Shown here one piece after another: positions 59,665 through 64,000 of a stretch of DNA of 64,000 bases (its first letter is position 1; every line of letters starts with the position of its first letter). Below the pieces are notes generated by a model that was given only the letters and a program-made list of their open reading frames with translations, had not been told where the DNA came from and did no database searches. The stretch lies in the NCBI GenBank assembly GCA_018383195.1, contig JAGZOP010000005.1, forward strand, positions 1 through 64,000, written 5' to 3'. The translations under genes and the position numbers were made by a program. Source of the stretch: Clostridiaceae bacterium (lineage in GTDB: Bacteria; Bacillota; Clostridia; Oscillospirales; Butyricicoccaceae).

Positions 59665-61479
59665 TTAACTGTGGATTTTCTTCATACGCTGCTGGTTGGA
59701 CAGAATCTTTTTGCGCATACGCAGGCTCTTCGGGGTAATCTCGAGCAGCTCATCGTCCCCAATAAACTCGAGTGCAGCCTCAATCGACATGACGCGCGGA
59801 GAAATCAGGCGCAGCGCGTCATCCGAACCGGATGCGCGGGTATTGGTCAGCTGCTTCTTCTTGCAGACGTTGACTGCAATGTCGTCGTCCTTGGGCGTGC
59901 AGCCGATAATCATGCCCTCATAAACATCGGTGCCCGCACCGATGAACAGTGTACCGCGCTCCTGCGCGTTGTACAGACCGTAGGTAACTGCCTCGCCGGT
60001 CTCGAACGCGATCAGCGCACCCATGGAGCGCTTCTGAATCTCGCCCTTGTACGGCTGGTACTCATGGAATACCGAGCTCATAACGCCCTCACCCTTGGTG
60101 TCGGTCAAAAATTCGCTGCGGTAACCGAACAGTCCGCGTGCCGGCACGAGGAACTCGACGCGCATGCGGTCACCCTTGGGGTTCATGGAAACCAGTTCGC
60201 CCTTGCGCGAACCCATCTTCTCCATGACAGAGCCGAGCGCGTCCTGCGGCACATCGGCAATCATGCGCTCAATCGGCTCGCACTGCACGCCGTCAATCTC
60301 ACGCATCATGGCACGCGGCGCACCGACCTGGAACTCATATCCCTCACGGCGCAGATTTTCAATCAGGATGGACAGATGCATCTCGCCGCGGCCGGAAACA
60401 CGGAACGAATCCGTAGTCTCGGTCTCAGAAACGCGCAGAGAAACGTCCTTGAGCAGTTCCTTAAACAGGCGGTCACGCAGATGACGGGAGGTGACGAACT
60501 TACCCTCACGGCCTGCAAACGGGGAATCGTTGACCGAGAAATACATTTCAACCGTCGGCTCGGAAATCTTGACGAACGGCAGCGGGTCGGGGCTGCCGTA
60601 TGCGCACAGCGTTTCACCGATGGTGACGTTTTCAATACCCGCAAAGCAGACAATATCGCCCGCCTTGACTTCGTCCACCGGCGTGCGCACCAGACCCTCA
60701 ATGGAATATAGGGATACAATCTTGGAGTTATAGGGCTTGACATTGCCGTGGTAATCGCATACGGTAACAGGCTGTCCAACCTTGAGGCTGCCGCGCTCGA
60801 TTCTGCCGATGCCGATGCGCCCGACATACTCATTATAGTCGATGGAGGAAACCAGCATCTGGGTTTCGCCCTCCATATCGACATGCGGCGCCGGAATATG
60901 GCTGATAATTTGGTCAAACAGCGGCACAAGGTCAGAGCCGGGCTTGTTCGGGGACATGGATGCCGTACCGTCGCGGCCGGAGCAATAGATAATCGGGCTG
61001 TCGAGCTGCTCGTCGGTTGCGTCCAGCGTGAGCAGCAGCTCAAGCACTTCGTCACCGACTTCGTTGAGACGCGCATCCGGACGGTCGATCTTATTGACAA
61101 CAATGATAATCTTATGACCGAATTCGAGCGCCTTTTGCAGCACGAAACGGGTCTGCGGCATCGGACCTTCCGCCGCGTCTACAAGCAGGATGACGCCGTC
61201 TACCATCTTAAGGATACGCTCGACCTCACCGGAGAAGTCCGCATGCCCCGGAGTATCAACGATGTTGATCTTGGTGTCGTGATACTTCACCGAAGTATTC
61301 TTCGCCAGAATCGTAATTCCGCGCTCACGCTCGATATCGCCCGAGTCCATCACGCGGTCCTCTACGACCTGATTGGCACGGAATGTACCGCCCTGCTTGA
61401 GCATCTGATCGACCAGCGTGGTCTTACCGTGGTCAACGTGCGCGATAATTGCGATATTTCTCAAATCATTTCTAACCAT
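59665..61479 (-). CDS. typA: Translational GTPase TypA/BipA
   Basis: A 604-residue ribosome-binding GTPase: AHVDHGKTTLVDQML, the switch II DTPGHADF, NKID, then EF-G-like domains and the TypA-specific C-terminus. It assists ribosome assembly and stress adaptation. The start at 61479 has TGGGAGG upstream; an earlier ATG adds an unrelated 25 residues. Gene order typA-ridA is read toward lower coordinates. Confidence 0.96.
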   Translation of the reverse strand: MVRNDLRNIAIIAHVDHGKTTLVDQMLKQGGTFRANQVVEDRVMDSGDIERERGITILAKNTSVKYHDTKINIVDTPGHADFSGEVERILKMVDGVILLVDAAEGPMPQTRFVLQKALEFGHKIIIVVNKIDRPDARLNEVGDEVLELLLTLDATDEQLDSPIIYCSGRDGTASMSPNKPGSDLVPLFDQIISHIPAPHVDMEGETQMLVSSIDYNEYVGRIGIGRIERGSLKVGQPVTVCDYHGNVKPYNSKIVSLYSIEGLVRTPVDEVKAGDIVCFAGIENVTIGETLCAYGSPDPLPFVKISEPTVEMYFSVNDSPFAGREGKFVTSRHLRDRLFKELLKDVSLRVSETETTDSFRVSGRGEMHLSILIENLRREGYEFQVGAPRAMMREIDGVQCEPIERMIADVPQDALGSVMEKMGSRKGELVSMNPKGDRMRVEFLVPARGLFGYRSEFLTDTKGEGVMSSVFHEYQPYKGEIQKRSMGALIAFETGEAVTYGLYNAQERGTLFIGAGTDVYEGMIIGCTPKDDDIAVNVCKKKQLTNTRASGSDDALRLISPRVMSIEAALEFIGDDELLEITPKSLRMRKKILSNQQRMKKIHS

Positions 61480-61697
61480 AATGCCTCCCATATAGACAAA
61501 AAGTACACTTCTATTCACATTTATTATATCCTGTGCGCTGTATGATTTCCACATGCGGATATATAAAAATTTTTCAAACCGGAACCCAAAAATCTGTGAT
61601 GTTTTTTATTTTTTTTTGAAATTAAGTATTGACATTCTCTTTCGGATTCGATATAATATACTTCGTCAGCAAGAGAGCAGACAACAACCTAATAAAT

Positions 61698-61771
61698 AGC
61701 CGAATTGTGTAAAGGTAGCACGACAGACTCTGACTCTGTTTGTGAGGGTTCGAATCCTTCTTCGGCTGCCA
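61698..61771 (+). tRNA. tRNA-Gln (CTG)
   Basis: Acceptor AGCCGAA pairs with TTCGGCT; D-arm GTGTAAAGGTAGCAC; anticodon arm ACAGA-CTCTGAC-TCTGT gives anticodon CTG; T-arm GAGGGTTCGAATCCTTC; encoded CCA ends at 61771. Confidence 0.93.
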
Positions 61772-61774
61772 CTG

Positions 61775-61803
61775 ACAGACCATACTTTGTATGGTCTGTT
61801 TTT
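61775..61803 (+). terminator. Terminator after tRNA-Gln
   Basis: ACAGACCATAC pairs with GTATGGTCTGT around TTT and a T-run follows. Confidence 0.9.
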
Positions 61804-61886
61804 TATCTTCTGAACGATGGATTCTCAAGATGGTCTGAGCGGGGCACCGCGTGCTGCAACCGCCGTGGCTCTCGCCGTAGCGAGAG

Positions 61887-61939
61887 CGAATCCTTCTTCG
61901 GTTGCCACTCACAGACCATACTTTGTATGGTCTGTTTTT
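61887..61939 (+). repeat. Second copy of tRNA-Gln 3' end plus terminator (direct repeat of 61751-61803)
   Basis: Fifty-three bases from the T-loop through CCA and the whole terminator repeat 61751-61803 with two mismatches, 136 bp downstream. No other tRNA parts precede it. The layout matches the duplicated tRNA-Val tail at 183-242. It resembles an attachment-site scar. Confidence 0.85.
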
Positions 61940-62081
61940 CTATATAATTCTGACAGAGATTTTTCGTTTTGGGCGAATGCCGCGCGTGGACGCGAGCCGC
62001 TATTTTAAAAGTGCGTGCCGCGCAGAGGTGCAAACATCCCTGTGCGACACCCGTTTCTCGGAAAGACACCCTGCTCCAAAA

Positions 62082-62495
62082 TCACAGCAAATCATACACC
62101 CGGCGGACCGTTTGCTCGGGCAAACCGGTTTCACGCACCATACTTTGCACATCGCAGCAGTCCTCATGCCCCTCGCTGAGCAGCAGCACTGCGGCAAACA
62201 GATCCGCTTCGCGCTCCATCCGTTCATCGCCTTCCTCCAGCAGCAGAGAATTGATATCGCCATGCAGAACCGCATGCCCAAGCTCATGTCCGCACACGGC
62301 ACGACGGCGGCAGGGCGGCAGGCGGTCAGCTAAATAAATAATCGGATGTCCGCGAAAACAGTGATAAAATCCTTCGACGCTCTCCGGCAGGTCGCACAGA
62401 ATGGTGCGCACGCCCATGCGCTCTGCCAGAATCTCCGGATTGTGCTCTCCGTATTGCTCGAGCAAACGGCGCGCTTCATGTTCCGCACGAGTCAT
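62082..62495 (-). CDS. ImmA/IrrE-family metallopeptidase
   Basis: A 137-residue zinc protease with HELGH at the active site (VCGHELGHAVLHGD) and a downstream Glu in READLFAAVLL. ImmA proteases cleave the paired ImmR-type repressor to induce mobile elements. Its start overlaps the XRE repressor gene by 20 bp, with GAGGAG upstream, so both are coupled. Confidence 0.9.
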   Translation of the reverse strand: MTRAEHEARRLLEQYGEHNPEILAERMGVRTILCDLPESVEGFYHCFRGHPIIYLADRLPPCRRRAVCGHELGHAVLHGDINSLLLEEGDERMEREADLFAAVLLLSEGHEDCCDVQSMVRETGLPEQTVRRVYDLL

Positions 62496-62868
62496 CGCAA
62501 TTCTCCTCTTCCCGCAGGGTCAATTCCGCACCAAGCCGCATGGCGCGCATAATCTTTTCCACATCCGCACTGCTCAGTGGACGTCCGTGAAACATCAGTC
62601 CCTCCTGCTGACGGAGCTGCTGATGAAATGCGCGCAGCATGTCGCTCAGATCATCGCTCTGTACCGGAACGGTTTCTTCGCGCGCAAGCAGCCAGTCCGC
62701 ACTCACGCCAAACAGCTCTCCGATTTTGAGCAGCACTTCATACGGCGGCTCCCGCCTGCCCTGTTCATACATCCCGACCGCACTGGTCGAAATCTCCAAC
62801 CGCTTGGCAAGCTCTCCCTGTGTCATGCGCGCACCCGTGCGCAGCCGTTTAATCCGTTCACCCAACAT
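62476..62868 (-). CDS. XRE-family repressor (ImmR-like)
   Basis: A 130-residue protein: N-terminal helix-turn-helix (MTQGELAKRLEISTSAVGMYEQGRREP), then a helical C-terminal region (SSADVEKIMRAM). With the ImmA-type protease it forms an ImmR-ImmA pair, as in ICEBs1. Its promoter (62895-62923) and the divergent one (62948-62976) each have an ACAC...GTGT operator-like element inside the spacer. AAGGAGG precedes the ATG. Confidence 0.88.
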   Translation of the reverse strand: MLGERIKRLRTGARMTQGELAKRLEISTSAVGMYEQGRREPPYEVLLKIGELFGVSADWLLAREETVPVQSDDLSDMLRAFHQQLRQQEGLMFHGRPLSSADVEKIMRAMRLGAELTLREEENCDDSCGT

Positions 62869-62894
62869 CGCTGCATCCTCCTTTTTTCGCCGCT

Positions 62895-62923
62895 ATTATA
62901 TCACACTATACGTGTAAAATCAA
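62895..62923 (-). promoter_or_regulatory. Repressor-gene promoter with embedded operator
   Basis: On the minus strand TTGATT (62923-62918), 17-bp spacer, TATAAT (62900-62895). The spacer contains ACACTATACGTGT (62903-62915). Confidence 0.75.
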
Positions 62924-62947
62924 GCTGCTAAATGTGTTTTATTTTTC

Positions 62948-62976
62948 TTGACACTACACGTTTCGTGCTGTATTAT
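62948..62976 (+). promoter_or_regulatory. Divergent promoter with embedded operator
   Basis: TTGACA (62948-62953), 17-bp spacer, TATTAT (62971-62976). The spacer holds CTACACG-TTT-CGTGCTG, an imperfect palindrome. Confidence 0.8.
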
Positions 62977-63003
62977 GAAAATCACAAAATAAACTTGCAG
63001 AAT

Positions 63004-63018
63004 ACACACGATTTGTGT
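63004..63018. promoter_or_regulatory. Third ACAC...GTGT operator-like element
   Basis: ACACACGATTTGTGT resembles the elements at 62903-62915 and 62951-62971 and lies about 20 bp before the start of the next gene. Confidence 0.5.
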
Positions 63019-63037
63019 TTTGAGAGGAGAAGATTTT

Positions 63038-63271
63038 ATGGCACAGCAATTCAAAGAAATGAGTGTTATGGCGCAGGAATACCGCCGCAATGCCGCGGTT
63101 TTGGAACTGCGGCTCATGCAGCTCAAGCATCAGCTTTCACACACCCGCCAGCTTGAGCTGCGCCGCCGTCTCAAGCACCGCATCGGGATGCTCCATGTCC
63201 TCATCAATGAAGCACGGAACACCGGCTACTATCTCGACCACTATCACGAGGAGCATACCCGCGCATGCTGA
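63038..63271 (+). CDS. Small charged helical protein
   Basis: A 77-residue, Arg/His/Glu-rich protein, mostly helical (AQEYRRNAAVLELRLMQLKHQL, RRRLKHRIGMLHVLINEARNTGYYL), with a coiled-coil look. I do not recognise it. AGGAGAAG precedes the ATG at 63038. It overlaps the sigma-like gene by seven bases and is controlled by the divergent promoter described above, so it looks like an early gene of a mobile element. Confidence 0.75.
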   Translation: MAQQFKEMSVMAQEYRRNAAVLELRLMQLKHQLSHTRQLELRRRLKHRIGMLHVLINEARNTGYYLDHYHEEHTRAC

Positions 63272-63558
63272 CCGACCGTATGGCTGACCATGCAGCCATG
63301 CAGCAGTATTTGCAGGACTTAAGCGGAGACAACAGCGCATGGCGCGCCGCGTTCCGCGCCGCATTTTTCCGTGCAATGCGCGAAACGCTCACGCAGCGGC
63401 AATATGATGTGCTGCGGCTGCATTATATCGAAGGGCTGCCGCAAAAAGAAATCGCGGCGCGGTGGGGCGTTTCCCCCTCTGCGGTATGCCGCCATCTCGC
63501 GCGGGGCAAAAAAAGGCTGCGGCAGCTTTTATCGTACAATCTCGAATGGAAAGCATAA
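63265..63558 (+). CDS. Sigma-70 region-4-type DNA-binding protein
   Basis: A 97-residue protein whose C-terminal half (RQYDVLRLHYIEGLPQKEIAARWGVSPSAVCRHLARGKKRL) is a sigma region-4 helix-turn-helix. It has no region 2, so it is not a full sigma factor; such proteins are frequent in phages and integrative elements as activators. It overlaps the previous gene by seven bases. Confidence 0.85.
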   Translation: MLTDRMADHAAMQQYLQDLSGDNSAWRAAFRAAFFRAMRETLTQRQYDVLRLHYIEGLPQKEIAARWGVSPSAVCRHLARGKKRLRQLLSYNLEWKA

Positions 63559-63559
63559 A

Positions 63560-63592
63560 AAAATCGCTCTTTCGGATAGAAAGAGCGATTTT
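63560..63592. terminator. Bidirectional terminator, sigma-like gene / gap
   Basis: AAAATCGCTCTTTC pairs with GAAAGAGCGATTTT around GGATA. Confidence 0.88.
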
Positions 63593-63610
63593 CTGTGTTT
63601 TCGGAGTGAC

Positions 63611-64000
<390 letters not shown>

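Noticed and set aside
63265..63558. Complete sigma factor
   Set aside because: Only a region-4 helix-turn-helix is present; region 2 for -10 binding and core contact is missing.

Overview
The window is about 57% GC by eye, dense, and carries genes on both strands. Several features point to an anaerobic, spore-forming Clostridia of the gut type (possibly Oscillospirales; species not determinable here). These are a spoIID-spoIIQ-like pair, a four-subunit 2-oxoacid:ferredoxin oxidoreductase, Rex-type operators before a 3-hydroxyacyl-CoA dehydrogenase, small families such as DUF1836, DUF4250 and mini-RNase III, strong GGAGG ribosome sites, TTG starts, and a T-box leader.

Layout. 1-240: 3' part of a tRNA-Val with a second copy of its 3' end 141 bp downstream. 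300-5330: cupin and HxlR regulator, then an operon of an orphan sugar-binding lipoprotein, an FHA-SEDS (FtsW/RodA) fusion and a penicillin-binding protein. 5500-17600: mostly housekeeping genes (TIM-barrel isomerase, ABC exporter, mini-RNase III, two COG0523 GTPases, GluQ-RS, GH3, AlkD-like, hemolysin III), plus an unlisted-size 36-residue Asn/Gln-rich gene.

17700-29400 is the metabolic centre: a CUT2 sugar ABC transporter, IolG-type dehydrogenase, an MFS carrier, and homologues of the Thermotoga-type inositol enzymes IolO, IolN and IolM, with a second zinc dehydrogenase. I read it as an oxidative-hydrolytic route from inositol towards 5-keto-L-gluconate and D-tagaturonate, with a cre-like site upstream of iolM.

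29400-34130: MATE exporter with a MarR regulator whose two operators sit in its own promoter, DtxR-type regulator, DNA polymerase IV, zinc-phospholipase-like protein. 34220-37640: a T-box leader with an apparent isoleucine (ATC) specifier, then the four-subunit ferredoxin oxidoreductase. 37780-42070: unknown protein, EamA, inositol-phosphatase family, PsiE-like, OGG. 42240-48700: two Rex-like boxes, hydroxyacyl-CoA dehydrogenase, thiolase, and a three-subunit molybdenum hydroxylase. 48750-61480: pyrE with an Rrf2 regulator, tcdA, a frameshifted copper-amine-oxidase-domain gene, VanZ, tyrA, iron alcohol dehydrogenase, sporulation genes, citrate synthase, ridA, typA.

61698-63560: tRNA-Gln, again with its 3' end duplicated 136 bp downstream, next to an ImmR/ImmA-like repressor-protease pair divergent from a small helical protein and a sigma-region-4 protein: a switch resembling that of an integrative element, without a visible integrase. 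The window ends in a truncated GAPDH gene. Three copies of a GAGTGAAGAGT-class repeat lie at 26.6, 33.1 and 36.6 kb.
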